Origin: Thermocrinis jamiesonii
GTDB lineage: Bacteria > Aquificota > Aquificia > Aquificales > Aquificaceae
DNA length: 64,000 bases
Assembly (NCBI RefSeq): GCF_000702425.1
Contig: NZ_JNIE01000004.1
Location: 1-64,000, forward strand
Reading direction: 5' to 3'
Positions 32,281 through 40,969 of the stretch are shown piece by piece (the first letter of the stretch is position 1; every line of letters begins with the position of its first letter). A program made the position numbers and the translations under genes. The notes under the pieces are model-generated. The model was not told the origin of the DNA and did not search any database. It was given only the letters and a program-made list of their open reading frames with translations.

Positions 32281-33358
32281 GGTAGGAATACCAAAGTTTT
32301 TAAACATTTGGGGAACTGCTCCATTTTGGGTAGGATTCTTTGAAAGCTTGGGACTAAGGGTAGTCTTTAGCTCAGATACTTCAGAAGAACAGTACAGAAC
32401 TTACGGAAAGGGAAGGATAACTATGGATAGCTGTTTTCCTGTGAAGGCTTTAGCGGGTCATATAGGAGAACTGCTTCAAAAAGATATAAACATCCTTTTT
32501 GTGCCTATGATCTATTCCCTTCCTTCCTTTTTAAAAGGTCATGTGTTGGACACTCTGTGTTGCACAAGGGTGATGATGGCTCCAGAAAACATAAAGGCAG
32601 GTTTTCTAAAGGAAAGGGACGAGTTTAAGGAAAGGGGTATAAAGTATGTTTCTCCCTTTGTGCCTTTTGCAGAACCTGAGCTTTTACCAAAGTATCTTTA
32701 CGAAGCCCTAAAAGATGCGGTGGATGGTCTAACTTACAATCAGGTTGTTCAGGCGGTAAAAGAAGGTTTTGAAGCCCTTGAGGAGTTTGAAAGGTCTATG
32801 AGATCTAAGTCCCTTGAGATAATGAGGTGGTGTGTAGCAAACAACAGACCAGCCCTTTTGGTTCTTGCAAGGCCCTATCACATGGACCCAGGTATAGGAC
32901 ACGAAATAGATGCTGAGTTTCAACTTTATGGTTATCCCATCCTTTGGTATAACTACCTTCCAATAGATGATTGGCTTTTGGACTGGCTTGGCATATCTTT
33001 GGACATATCGGACGTATGGACCTCCTCTTACAGCTCAAACACCAACGAGATAATCTGGGGTGCAAAGTTTGCAAGTAAATTCCCTTGGATAACAGGAGTT
33101 ATAAGACTTTCCTCTTACGAGTGTGGTATGGACCAGCCAACCTTTACTCCAGTGCAGAAGATCGTAGAATCTTCGGGCACTCTGTTTTTCAAATTTGGAG
33201 AGCTTGACGAGACCAAACCTGCGGGCAGTGTAAAAATAAGGGTGGAGACCATAGTGTATTATTTGGAAAAATACTCCCAAGAAATAATCAAGAAAAAACT
33301 CAGCAGGCTTGGTGATATTCCTAAGAAACTCTTAGAACCAGTTTCCCAAAGTGCATAG
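32207..33358 (+). CDS. DUF2229-type activase-associated protein
   Basis: A 383-residue protein of the DUF2229/acyl-CoA dehydratase-activase-related family. Conserved Cys-containing segments are TMDSCFPVKALAGHI, LDTLCCTRVMMAPENIK and SYECGMDQPTF. Its ATG lies 74 bases inside the activase gene, but TTAAGGAGGG directly upstream supports the start, so the long overlap is probably real. It ends by overlapping the convergent alcohol dehydrogenase gene by 38 bases. It is the third part of what is often a single ~1400-residue polypeptide in anaerobes. Confidence 0.82.
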   Translation: MSFLTFPKLLKRKPSSQEESKKSIKVGIPKFLNIWGTAPFWVGFFESLGLRVVFSSDTSEEQYRTYGKGRITMDSCFPVKALAGHIGELLQKDINILFVPMIYSLPSFLKGHVLDTLCCTRVMMAPENIKAGFLKERDEFKERGIKYVSPFVPFAEPELLPKYLYEALKDAVDGLTYNQVVQAVKEGFEALEEFERSMRSKSLEIMRWCVANNRPALLVLARPYHMDPGIGHEIDAEFQLYGYPILWYNYLPIDDWLLDWLGISLDISDVWTSSYSSNTNEIIWGAKFASKFPWITGVIRLSSYECGMDQPTFTPVQKIVESSGTLFFKFGELDETKPAGSVKIRVETIVYYLEKYSQEIIKKKLSRLGDIPKKLLEPVSQSA

Positions 33359-34352
33359 AGTTTTCCAAGTATCTGTGAGCTTCTTGGGCTTGGTGCAGCT
33401 CAAAGACTCTGTCCACCACGGGCTTTAAAAGCCCCCTCTCAAAGAGGGTAGTGATCTTGAAAAGGTCTGCCCTTGGTCCCATGTAGGTGCCCAAAAGTTC
33501 AATCTCTCTAACAAACAGATACCTTATGTCTATCTGTGCGTTTGAGCCTGTTGTGGTGCCAAAGAATACAAGCTTTCCACCTTTTTTCAAACACTCCACG
33601 CTCTTCCAAAAGGTTTTCTCCCCCACATGATCCATCACCACATCTACCCCTTCCTTAAATAGCTGCCTTACCTTTTTAACCACATCTTCTTTGTAGTGAT
33701 CTATTACCACATCTGCCCCAAGTTCTAAGCATTTTCTTGCCTTTTCTTCATTGCCTGCGGTAGCTATAACAAAGGCACCAAAGAGCTTTGCTATCTGTAT
33801 GCCTGCTACACCCACACCGGAAGACCCAGCCCATATGAGAACTCTGCTGTAGGGTTTAATCTTTGCCTTTCTCACCAAAGCATTCCACACCGTAAGAAAG
33901 GTAAGAGGATAACTGCATGCTTCTTCAAAGCTAAGATTTTTTGGCTTAGGTATTACGTTCCTTGCGGGAACTTTTACAAACTCCGCATATCCTCCCTTGC
34001 TTTTAAGCCCAAGTATGTCATAATCCTTGCAAAGGTTGTCCCTTCCAGACTGGCACTCATAACAAACTCCGCAGGAAAGGCCAGGAGCGATGATAACTTC
34101 CTCTCCAACCTTTACATTTTTAACCAGACTGCCTACCTTTTCTACCACACCGCTAACGTCAGACCCAAGAACGTGGGGAAGCTCAGGCTTGACCGCCAAA
34201 GCCCCCATCCTAACCCAAATGTCCAAGTGATTAAGGGCAACCGCCTTTACTCTAACAAGGACTTCATCTTCTTCTATACTTGGCTTAGGAAAGTCCTCAA
34301 CAAATCTTAGGTTTTTCTCATCCCCAAAGTTTTCCAAAATTACTGCTCGCAT
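33321..34352 (-). CDS. Zinc-type alcohol dehydrogenase / quinone oxidoreductase family
   Basis: A 343-residue medium-chain dehydrogenase. The structural zinc site is in CGVCYECQSGRDNLC, the catalytic-zinc region in NHLDIWVRMG and VLGSDVSGVV, and the NAD(P)-binding AGSSGVGVAGIQIAK lies in the C-terminal Rossmann half. NHLD in place of the usual CxxD makes the catalytic zinc doubtful, as in quinone-reductase relatives. I chose the ATG at 34352; a TTG two codons upstream also opens the frame. Substrate unknown. Confidence 0.85.
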   Translation of the reverse strand: MRAVILENFGDEKNLRFVEDFPKPSIEEDEVLVRVKAVALNHLDIWVRMGALAVKPELPHVLGSDVSGVVEKVGSLVKNVKVGEEVIIAPGLSCGVCYECQSGRDNLCKDYDILGLKSKGGYAEFVKVPARNVIPKPKNLSFEEACSYPLTFLTVWNALVRKAKIKPYSRVLIWAGSSGVGVAGIQIAKLFGAFVIATAGNEEKARKCLELGADVVIDHYKEDVVKKVRQLFKEGVDVVMDHVGEKTFWKSVECLKKGGKLVFFGTTTGSNAQIDIRYLFVREIELLGTYMGPRADLFKITTLFERGLLKPVVDRVFELHQAQEAHRYLENSMHFGKLVLRVS

Positions 34353-34405
34353 AAGCAAAATTTTAAAATAATATAAGTCGTGGAAAAGATAAAAAGAAAA
34401 TTACC

Positions 34406-34564
34406 ATGACTGCCATAGCCACACTAAGGACTGGAAGGTATTTCGTTGGCTATGAGATTGTTCCAGAGTATGTCCAGTTGGCTTACCTTCGCATAGAAAA
34501 AAGCTTGAATAAAAATAAAAACAGAATGGAGAGTAAAGTGTATTATACTTTTATAGATACATAA
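34406..34564 (+). pseudogene. Remnant of a DNA methyltransferase C terminus
   Basis: A 52-codon frame reads MTAIATLRTGRYFVGYEI and then EYVQLAYLRI, which is the segment that directly follows motif I (DPFxGSGTT) in N4/N6 DNA methyltransferases. Motif I and the catalytic DPPY/SPPY domain are missing upstream, where the frame is only a Lys-rich run. No ribosome site is seen. The remnant lies directly before the RNA ligase and marks a lost restriction-modification gene. Confidence 0.55.
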
Positions 34565-34568
34565 CCTG

Positions 34569-35675
34569 ATGAAACACCAGATAAACCCAGAAACGATTAG
34601 GGAAGCGCTGAAGAGGAACAAAGTAAAAAGCGAAAACTACAAAGGGCTAGAATATTTAAGGTTCACAGATGATTTTAAGGACATACCCAGAGGCACAGCT
34701 ATATTTAAAACCACCGTGGTTTGGGGATATCCACATATAGGTAGAATATTCCAACTTTCCACGGGAATTAGAGAACAGTTTAGCCAAGCTTTTTACGTTG
34801 AAGAAAAGGTAGATGGATACAACACGAGGATATTCCTGTATGAGGACCAAATTTTAGCCCTCAGCAGAGGAGGGTATGTATGTCCATTTACGACAGAAAG
34901 GGTTTTGGATTTTATAAACCCGAAATTTTTTGAAGACAACCCAGACCTTATACTGTGTGCAGAAGTCGCCGGTCCAGAAAACCCCTATGTGGATGAACAT
35001 CCTCCGTATATTACAGAAGACATAAAAATTTTCGTGTTTGACATCATGAGAAAAAACTCTCGGGAATTTCTTCCTTACTCGGAAAAAGAAAGACTCATAG
35101 AGAAATATGGGTTACCTTCCGTAGAGAGGTTCGGATTATTTACACCGGATGATGTGGAAGATATTAAAAAACTGCTGAAACGTTTAAATGATGAGGGAAG
35201 GGAAGGTGTGGTTTTTAAGGAAAATTCAGAAAAGAATAAAAGAGTAAAATACGTAACTTTATATTCAAGTCTTAAGGATATAGAAATAGCCTCTGTTAAT
35301 CTCCTTGGGTTGCCATCCGATTATTTTACCAACAGACTGCTCAGGTTGGCTTTATTTATGGAAGAGGAAGGCATCGGTGCAGACCAAGAACTATTTCTGA
35401 ATGTAGGCAAAGCATTCCTAGAAGGTCTTTTAAAAGCTATCGAGTTGTCAAAGAAGGAAAGGAAGGTTTATAGAACCTTCAGGTGTAGGTTCAAGACAAA
35501 GGAAAACGCCCTTCTGTTTTTGGAAAGCATAAAACACGCCTCTTCCCAAATACAGGTTATTGAAAGAAGTCTAAAAAAGGAAGGAAACTTTTGGGTCTTG
35601 GAGTTTGATAGGGTTTACCTGAATATGACAGGACTTCTTGGTCATCTGCTGGCAGGTGGCTCTATTTTTGATTGA
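34569..35675 (+). CDS. RNA ligase, Pab1020/Rnl3 family
   Basis: A 368-residue ATP-dependent RNA ligase of the archaeal Pab1020 (Rnl3) type. Motif I with the adenylated Lys is EEKVDGYNTR (K80), followed by the nucleotidyltransferase motifs LCAEVAGPENPYV, FVFDIM and EGVVFKEN, and C-terminal KRVKYVT. Known relatives join or circularise RNA 5'-phosphate and 3'-hydroxyl ends. In archaea the HARP gene occurs next to this ligase; here HARP is at 6484-7065. A DNA methyltransferase remnant lies directly upstream. Confidence 0.9.
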   Translation: MKHQINPETIREALKRNKVKSENYKGLEYLRFTDDFKDIPRGTAIFKTTVVWGYPHIGRIFQLSTGIREQFSQAFYVEEKVDGYNTRIFLYEDQILALSRGGYVCPFTTERVLDFINPKFFEDNPDLILCAEVAGPENPYVDEHPPYITEDIKIFVFDIMRKNSREFLPYSEKERLIEKYGLPSVERFGLFTPDDVEDIKKLLKRLNDEGREGVVFKENSEKNKRVKYVTLYSSLKDIEIASVNLLGLPSDYFTNRLLRLALFMEEEGIGADQELFLNVGKAFLEGLLKAIELSKKERKVYRTFRCRFKTKENALLFLESIKHASSQIQVIERSLKKEGNFWVLEFDRVYLNMTGLLGHLLAGGSIFD

Positions 35676-36085
35676 ATGTAATCTTCCATATCTCTAAATC
35701 TCTTTTCCTCTTCCTTACTCAGCTCATGGTCATATCCAAGCAGATGAACTATACCGTGTATTAAAAGTCTTTTTACTTCTTCCTCAAGGCTTGTGCCCAG
35801 CTCTTTGGCTTGAGCCCTTGCAGTATCAACGGATATTACCACATCTCCCAAAAGCTTCCATCCACCCACCTCTTCTCCCATCGGGAAGGACAGAACATCC
35901 GTAGCCTTATCTTTGTTTCTGTATATCCTGTTTAACTCTCTTATCTCCTCGTCTGAAGTTATTAATATACTTAACTCAACTCCTTCTAAACCTAAGGCAT
36001 CCAATATTTTGTGAGCTAAATTACTGAGATACCTGGCTTTTAGACCTTTTACCTTTCTCTTTACCAGCACTCTGTTTCTTTTCAT
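35642..36085 (-). CDS. ybeY: Endoribonuclease YbeY
   Basis: A 147-residue zinc-dependent RNase of rRNA maturation and ribosome quality control. The metal site is HGIVHLLGYDH near residues 110-120, with the conserved TDVLSFPMGEE upstream. It overlaps the end of phoH by 65 bases if the ATG at 36085 is used; a later start is possible, as the first 20 residues (basic) are atypical. It is convergent with the RNA ligase gene, overlapping by 34 bases. Confidence 0.93.
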   Translation of the reverse strand: MKRNRVLVKRKVKGLKARYLSNLAHKILDALGLEGVELSILITSDEEIRELNRIYRNKDKATDVLSFPMGEEVGGWKLLGDVVISVDTARAQAKELGTSLEEEVKRLLIHGIVHLLGYDHELSKEEEKRFRDMEDYIQSKIEPPASR

Positions 36086-37031
36086 AATCTTCGTAAGCCC
36101 TTATAATCCTTGCAACTACTGGATGCCTTACCACATCCTCCTGACCAAACTTTACAAAACTAATCCCTTCAACGTTGGCAAGCACATGAATAGCCTCAAC
36201 TAACCCAGATTCTTCCTTTCTTGGCAGGTCTATTTGAGTTATGTCTCCAGTAATCACAACCTTTGAACCAAAGCCAATTCGGGTTAAAAACATCTTCATC
36301 TGTTCCCTTGTGGAGTTCTGCGCCTCGTCCAAGATTATAAAGGCATCGTTTAAGGTTCTTCCTCTCATAAAAGCCAAAGGAGCTATTTCTATTATATTCC
36401 TCTCAAGCATATATGCCGCTTTGTCGTAATCCACCATATCGTAGAGTGCATCGTACAGAGGCCTTAAGTAAGGGTCTACCTTTTCCGCTATGGTGCCAGG
36501 AAGATAACCTAACTTTTCTCCTGCCTCTACCGCAGGTCTCGTTAGTATTATCTTGCTTACTTTCTTCTCCTTTAGATGGGCCAGTGCCATCGCCATTGCC
36601 AAATATGTCTTTCCTGTGCCTGCGGGACCTATTCCAAAAACAACATCATTCTCCTTAATGGCTTTAACATACTTCTTTTGGTTTTCTGTCTTTGGAACTA
36701 TAGCCTTTCTTTTGTGGGTAATTAGTATGACCTCTTCCGAGTCTGGCATTGTAATTTCCGAAACACCTTTTACGAAAGCCTTTGCTCTATCCCTCACCTC
36801 CGCACTGCTGAGTGGTCCTTTAGCAAATTCCCTCATCATCTCTCTTATGAAATTACTCATGTTCCTAACCTTTTGCTCCTCTCCCCTTATCAAAATCTCT
36901 GTCCCTCTAGCTAAGACTTTAACTCCAAAGAGTTGGGAAAAAAGCTTTAGATTCTCATCCCCCCTTCCTACTATAGCGTAAAACCTTTCGTCAAAACTTC
37001 CTAAGTCTATTATCTCCTCTACCTTCTCCAT
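36021..37031 (-). CDS. phoH: PhoH family ATPase
   Basis: A 336-residue cytosolic P-loop ATPase: Walker A GPAGTGKTYLAMAMAL, then LTRPAVEAGEKLGYLPG and Walker B FIILDEAQNSTREQMKMFL. An N-terminal KH-like segment (about 30-70) is typical of bacterial PhoH (YbeZ). Its gene is coupled to ybeY, matching the widespread ybeZ-ybeY pairing in RNA processing. I chose the ATG at 37031 (MEKVEEIID); a frame open 20 codons further up runs into the divergent pyrB gene. Confidence 0.92.
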   Translation of the reverse strand: MEKVEEIIDLGSFDERFYAIVGRGDENLKLFSQLFGVKVLARGTEILIRGEEQKVRNMSNFIREMMREFAKGPLSSAEVRDRAKAFVKGVSEITMPDSEEVILITHKRKAIVPKTENQKKYVKAIKENDVVFGIGPAGTGKTYLAMAMALAHLKEKKVSKIILTRPAVEAGEKLGYLPGTIAEKVDPYLRPLYDALYDMVDYDKAAYMLERNIIEIAPLAFMRGRTLNDAFIILDEAQNSTREQMKMFLTRIGFGSKVVITGDITQIDLPRKEESGLVEAIHVLANVEGISFVKFGQEDVVRHPVVARIIRAYEDYEKKQSAGKEKGKRSKSQVSQ

Positions 37032-37076
37032 GCTACGCTCAGTTACTGTTTTAAAATATAAAACGTATTTAGAGAA

Positions 37077-37967
37077 ATGCAAACAAAACATCTGATAACC
37101 GTTAAGGATTTGAGCGTAGAGGAGATAAAGTATCTACAAAGTCTTTTCAAAGACTTTAAGGAAGGGAAAAAGGCTAGATTGGACGGAAGGGCGATTTTGC
37201 TATTTTTGGAAAGCTCTACTCGCACCAGACTTTCCTTTGAGATAGCCCTTAGAGACTTAGGTATGGAACCTTACTACATTGGAAAAGGTGAGTCTTCTAT
37301 AGAGAAAGGTGAAACGTTCAAGGATACCATAAAGACTATATCAGCCTTAGGTTTTAGAGTTCTTGTGTTTAGGGTTCCCTTTGTGCTTTATCCTTATGAA
37401 TCCTATTTGGTTGAAGATATAACCCTTATAAACGCTGGCGATGGGACACATCAGCATCCAACCCAAGGCCTTATAGATTTGTTTACAGCCATGGAACACT
37501 ATCCTTCTTTGGAGAACTTAAAAATTCTCTTTGTGGGAGACATACTCCACAGTAGGGTGTTTAGGTCCTCTGCAGAGCTCTTTAGGTTGTTTGGCGCTCA
37601 ATTGGGTGTTTGTGGTCCTGCAACCCTTATTCCTTCTGATCTTTCACCTTTTGGAGAGGTTATGGTTTTTGATAACGTAGACGAGGGCATAGAATGGGCG
37701 GACTTAGTAATTTATCTTAGATTGCAGGAAGAGCGATTTAAAGAGAATTACATAAACTCAAAAGAGTCATACTTTTTACAGTTTGGTCTGACAAAAGAAA
37801 GATACAGAAAACTTAAGGGATACTTTATGCATCCGGGACCTGTAAATGTTTATGTGGATGTAGATGGTGAAGTGCTATACGGTGAAAAGTCTTTGGTTTT
37901 GCAACAGGTAAGAAATGGTCCTTATGTGCGCAAGGCTGTTATCTATGGTCTTCTTGATAAACACTAA
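37077..37967 (+). CDS. pyrB: Aspartate carbamoyltransferase
   Basis: Catalyses the first committed pyrimidine step. Carbamoyl-phosphate binding motif ESSTRTRLSFE (about residues 46-56), HQHPTQGLIDLFT and the C-terminal MHPGPVNVYVD are present. At 296 residues it is of the family length. The usual RGVE after MHPGPVN is replaced by VYVD, a modest departure. It is divergent from phoH (45-base gap), and no regulatory subunit gene is adjacent. Confidence 0.92.
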   Translation: MQTKHLITVKDLSVEEIKYLQSLFKDFKEGKKARLDGRAILLFLESSTRTRLSFEIALRDLGMEPYYIGKGESSIEKGETFKDTIKTISALGFRVLVFRVPFVLYPYESYLVEDITLINAGDGTHQHPTQGLIDLFTAMEHYPSLENLKILFVGDILHSRVFRSSAELFRLFGAQLGVCGPATLIPSDLSPFGEVMVFDNVDEGIEWADLVIYLRLQEERFKENYINSKESYFLQFGLTKERYRKLKGYFMHPGPVNVYVDVDGEVLYGEKSLVLQQVRNGPYVRKAVIYGLLDKH

Positions 37968-37969
37968 GC

Positions 37970-38224
37970 TTATCCAATGTCCATTTCCTCCGCTTCTACT
38001 TCACCTAAGATTTCTATCTCCGGTATGTGCTTTTTAATGAAGTTCAGCACCTGCAATGTTCTTTCGTAAGTGTGCGGAGTGGTTATAAGATAGACTTCGT
38101 CTTTCTTTTTTTCCTTTGTGCGGACAATGGCATTTCTACCAGACCCATCCATTAAAGCTGTAAATAGACCTATTTTTGACACCGGTATTTTAAGAAGGAT
38201 TATCTTTGCCTTTATCTCTTTCAT
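37970..38224 (-). CDS. DUF4911-type small protein
   Basis: An 84-residue soluble protein with an alpha/beta pattern (KAKIILLKIPVSKIGLFTALMDGSGR..., then VYLITTPHTYERTLQVLNFIKKHI) matching what I recall of DUF4911. Function unknown. It starts 35 bases before the end of dnaX, so it is translated from the dnaX message, and is convergent with pyrB after 2 bases. Confidence 0.65.
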   Translation of the reverse strand: MKEIKAKIILLKIPVSKIGLFTALMDGSGRNAIVRTKEKKKDEVYLITTPHTYERTLQVLNFIKKHIPEIEILGEVEAEEMDIG

Positions 38225-39653
38225 AGCTTATTATCTTGGCGTTGAAAAGTGTCTTTATGTTTTTTACACTTTCGGGTAATTCCTCCTTCTTCTGTTCTTC
38301 CTCCACTATAAACTCAAGAAAAGGGAATTTTGCCTTCAGTTTTTCTATCTCCAAACTTTTAAGCTCCTTCTCTCCTACTTTTATGTATATCCTCCCTTCC
38401 TTTTCTTCCCAAGGTAGTCTTTTTAGCCTCTCAAAATCTATTCTCTTTAGATTGCTCTGGAGTATTTGCCAAAGGTCTTCCTTCCGATCCTCCTTAGGCT
38501 GTTCTTGGATCGCTTGCTTTTCCTGAGGATTATCCCCAACCTCTTTGTTTTCCTTCAAGGCTTTTATAAGTCCCTCTATGGGTAGGATATCCTTTATGAT
38601 TGCGCTTTTTACTATTGCTATCTCGCATGCCTTAAAGAGGTCCATAGCTCTTGATTCTATCCGGGCGGTGTTTATTAACTTTTCCAAATACAGTAGGGCG
38701 TTTAAGTTTGCGGATATTTCCTTGTGAAAGGGTTCCACTTTTATCACCTTTTCTGGCTCTTTCAAGCTCTTGTAAATTATTAGATTTCTAACTTCCTCTT
38801 CCACAGAGTCCCAGAATACCGACAAGTTGTAACCCTTGTCCCTTATGTCTCTTAAAAATTTCAACGCGTTGTCTGTATCTCCAGAAAGCAAAAGTTTTAT
38901 AAAGTCCCTAACCTTTTCCTGAGAAAGTATGCCCAAAAATTCTTCAATGATTTGCTCTTTTACTTGCCCCTCTCCAAAGGTGGCGGTTTGATCAAGCAAA
39001 GATACCGCATCTCTCATCCCCCCATCGCTTATGCGGGCTATGGTATAAAGAGCCCTTTCTTCGCACTGTAGATGTTCCTGCTCACATATAAACCTCAGAT
39101 ATTTAACTATGTCTTCTTCCTTTAGCTTGCTAAAAATTATGCGCTGGCAACGGGAAATTATTGTAGGAATGATTTTTTCGTATTCTGTGGTGCAAAGGAT
39201 GAAAACTGTTCTTGGCGGAGGTTCTTCAAGGGTCTTTAAAAGGGCGTTAAAGGCTTCCTTTGTTAGCATATGTGCCTCGTCCAGTATATACACCTTATAC
39301 TTGCCCTTTATGGGAGTATAAGAAACTGCGTCTCTTAGGCTTCTGATATCATCTATTCCTCTGTTGGAGGCGGCGTCAATTTCTATCAGGTCTGGAAAGA
39401 TCCCCTTATCTATGGCTATGCAATTTTCACATTCTCCACAAGGCTCTCCATCTACCGGTCTGAGACAATTTATTGCCCTTGTTAAAATCCTTGCGGTTGT
39501 GGTTTTCCCAGTTCCCCTTGGACCAGCAAAGATATAAGCGTGTGCCAGCTTACCAAGCCTTACTGCATTTAGCAAGACCCTGCTGGCAACCTCCTGCCCC
39601 ACTAATTCAGAAAACTTCCTTGGTCTGTACTTCCTTGCAAACGGCACATACAT
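38190..39653 (-). CDS. dnaX: DNA polymerase III subunit gamma/tau
   Basis: The clamp-loader ATPase. N-terminal YRPRKFSELVGQE, Walker A GPRGTGKTTTARIL, the zinc motif CLRPVDGEPCGECENC, Walker B YILDEAHML and sensor motifs are in order, with a 120-residue C-terminal tail. At 487 residues it is intermediate between gamma and tau. No obvious slippery site for frameshifting was seen. It follows lnt by 2 bases. Confidence 0.95.
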   Translation of the reverse strand: MYVPFARKYRPRKFSELVGQEVASRVLLNAVRLGKLAHAYIFAGPRGTGKTTTARILTRAINCLRPVDGEPCGECENCIAIDKGIFPDLIEIDAASNRGIDDIRSLRDAVSYTPIKGKYKVYILDEAHMLTKEAFNALLKTLEEPPPRTVFILCTTEYEKIIPTIISRCQRIIFSKLKEEDIVKYLRFICEQEHLQCEERALYTIARISDGGMRDAVSLLDQTATFGEGQVKEQIIEEFLGILSQEKVRDFIKLLLSGDTDNALKFLRDIRDKGYNLSVFWDSVEEEVRNLIIYKSLKEPEKVIKVEPFHKEISANLNALLYLEKLINTARIESRAMDLFKACEIAIVKSAIIKDILPIEGLIKALKENKEVGDNPQEKQAIQEQPKEDRKEDLWQILQSNLKRIDFERLKRLPWEEKEGRIYIKVGEKELKSLEIEKLKAKFPFLEFIVEEEQKKEELPESVKNIKTLFNAKIISYERDKGKDNPS

Positions 39654-39655
39654 GT

Positions 39656-40969
39656 TTAATACGATTTTAACCTAACAAAAAGCACTCCCCTTTCCATGTA
39701 ACTTAGTTTTTCCACAATTCTTCCGTAAGGGTCAATAACCGCTGTATCTCCGGAATTATTAACCCAAACCACAAACTTTTTAAACCTCAAAGATGCCCAC
39801 TGGGCAAACCTGAAGTGCTGGAAGGTGCAATCGCTGTCTTTAAACCATCCATCGTTTGTAAGGACAACAATAATGTTAGCGCTCTTTGCCAGTTTCTCCA
39901 TGAAGCTATAGTGAGCTATTTCAAAGCATATAGGAACCGCCATGCTAAAGTCCTTGTACTTTATGGTTTTTATCCTTTGCCCTGGGTTATAGTCAATGCC
40001 CCCTATGGATTGGAAAATGTCTTTTAAAAACTCAAAGGGTCTTGGTATAAATTCTCCCACAGGCATAAGTTTTACCTTGTCGTAGTAATCCACAAGCCTT
40101 CCTTCGGCAAACAGATAGGCGGAGTTGTAAGGCTTTAGGTCTTCCCTTATGTCTATAAGGCCCACAAGTATGGGAGCTTGAAGACTAAGCCTGTATAAGG
40201 TTTCTGTTTCCTCCTCCGAAAAGTAAAAGTGGAAGGCAGACTCTGGAAGAACTATCAGGTCCGGCTTTTCTTTTATTGCCTTTTCTATCATTCGGATTAT
40301 TTCTTTTGAGTGCTTGCTAAAGGTTTCTCTGCTCAGCTTATCTTCTTGAGGCACTGCGGTTTGAATGAGGGCTAATTTTACTCCCTCCAAGGTGTTTGGT
40401 TCGACTCTGTAAGATACATAGCTTATGAGAAGAAGGAAAGCTATTTTTAAGGTGAGCAAAAGGATCTTTTTTTGAAGGATTAGATAAGCAAAAAGCCAAC
40501 ACAGAAAGGTGTAAATCGGTATGCTTATAAAGTAAAGTGAATATTTAAACACCTGCACTTGAGATATAACCTCTCCTATTAACAGCCACGGGAAACCGCC
40601 AAAGGGAAAGTGGGACCTTATCCATTCAACAATCGTATAAAGTATGCCATAGGCAAGTGGTGAGTTTTTTAGAAAATTCTTAGAGACAAAGGCTGGTATG
40701 AAAAACTGAAAGATTGTAAATATCAACACAAATAAGGAGAATATGGAGTAAGACAGAAGTGGGTTTAGACCACCAAATTCTATGCTGGATATATTGGCAC
40801 ATCTGAGGGACAAAAAGACAAACGTATAGCCTCCAAAAGTCCAAAAAAATATAGACCTATTCTTGAGAAAAAGAAGAAGGGCTGGAAAGAGTAAAAACCA
40901 AAGGTTTAGTTTGGAAAAGGGAAAGTAAAGAAGGGTTCCTGTTAAGAGTGCCAAAAGAAAGTTTTTCAT
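39656..40969 (-). CDS. lnt: Apolipoprotein N-acyltransferase
   Basis: A 437-residue inner-membrane enzyme adding the third acyl chain to lipoproteins. About six N-terminal membrane helices precede a nitrilase-like domain with the catalytic triad: Glu in VLPESAFHF, Lys in YDKVKLMPVGEFIPRP and Cys in AVPICFEIAHY. I chose the ATG at 40969, which overlaps the stop of the EamA gene as ATGA; a longer open frame upstream lies entirely inside that gene. It is followed by dnaX. Confidence 0.93.
   Translation of the reverse strand: MKNFLLALLTGTLLYFPFSKLNLWFLLFPALLLFLKNRSIFFWTFGGYTFVFLSLRCANISSIEFGGLNPLLSYSIFSLFVLIFTIFQFFIPAFVSKNFLKNSPLAYGILYTIVEWIRSHFPFGGFPWLLIGEVISQVQVFKYSLYFISIPIYTFLCWLFAYLILQKKILLLTLKIAFLLLISYVSYRVEPNTLEGVKLALIQTAVPQEDKLSRETFSKHSKEIIRMIEKAIKEKPDLIVLPESAFHFYFSEEETETLYRLSLQAPILVGLIDIREDLKPYNSAYLFAEGRLVDYYDKVKLMPVGEFIPRPFEFLKDIFQSIGGIDYNPGQRIKTIKYKDFSMAVPICFEIAHYSFMEKLAKSANIIVVLTNDGWFKDSDCTFQHFRFAQWASLRFKKFVVWVNNSGDTAVIDPYGRIVEKLSYMERGVLFVRLKSY

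Noticed and set aside
34424-34621. 65-residue frame on the minus strand over the methyltransferase remnant
   Set aside because: The plus-strand frame has clear family similarity; this one is its shadow and lacks a ribosome site.
38190-39653. Frameshift site giving two dnaX products
   Set aside because: I found no long A run or slippery heptamer with a hairpin in the region where gamma would end.
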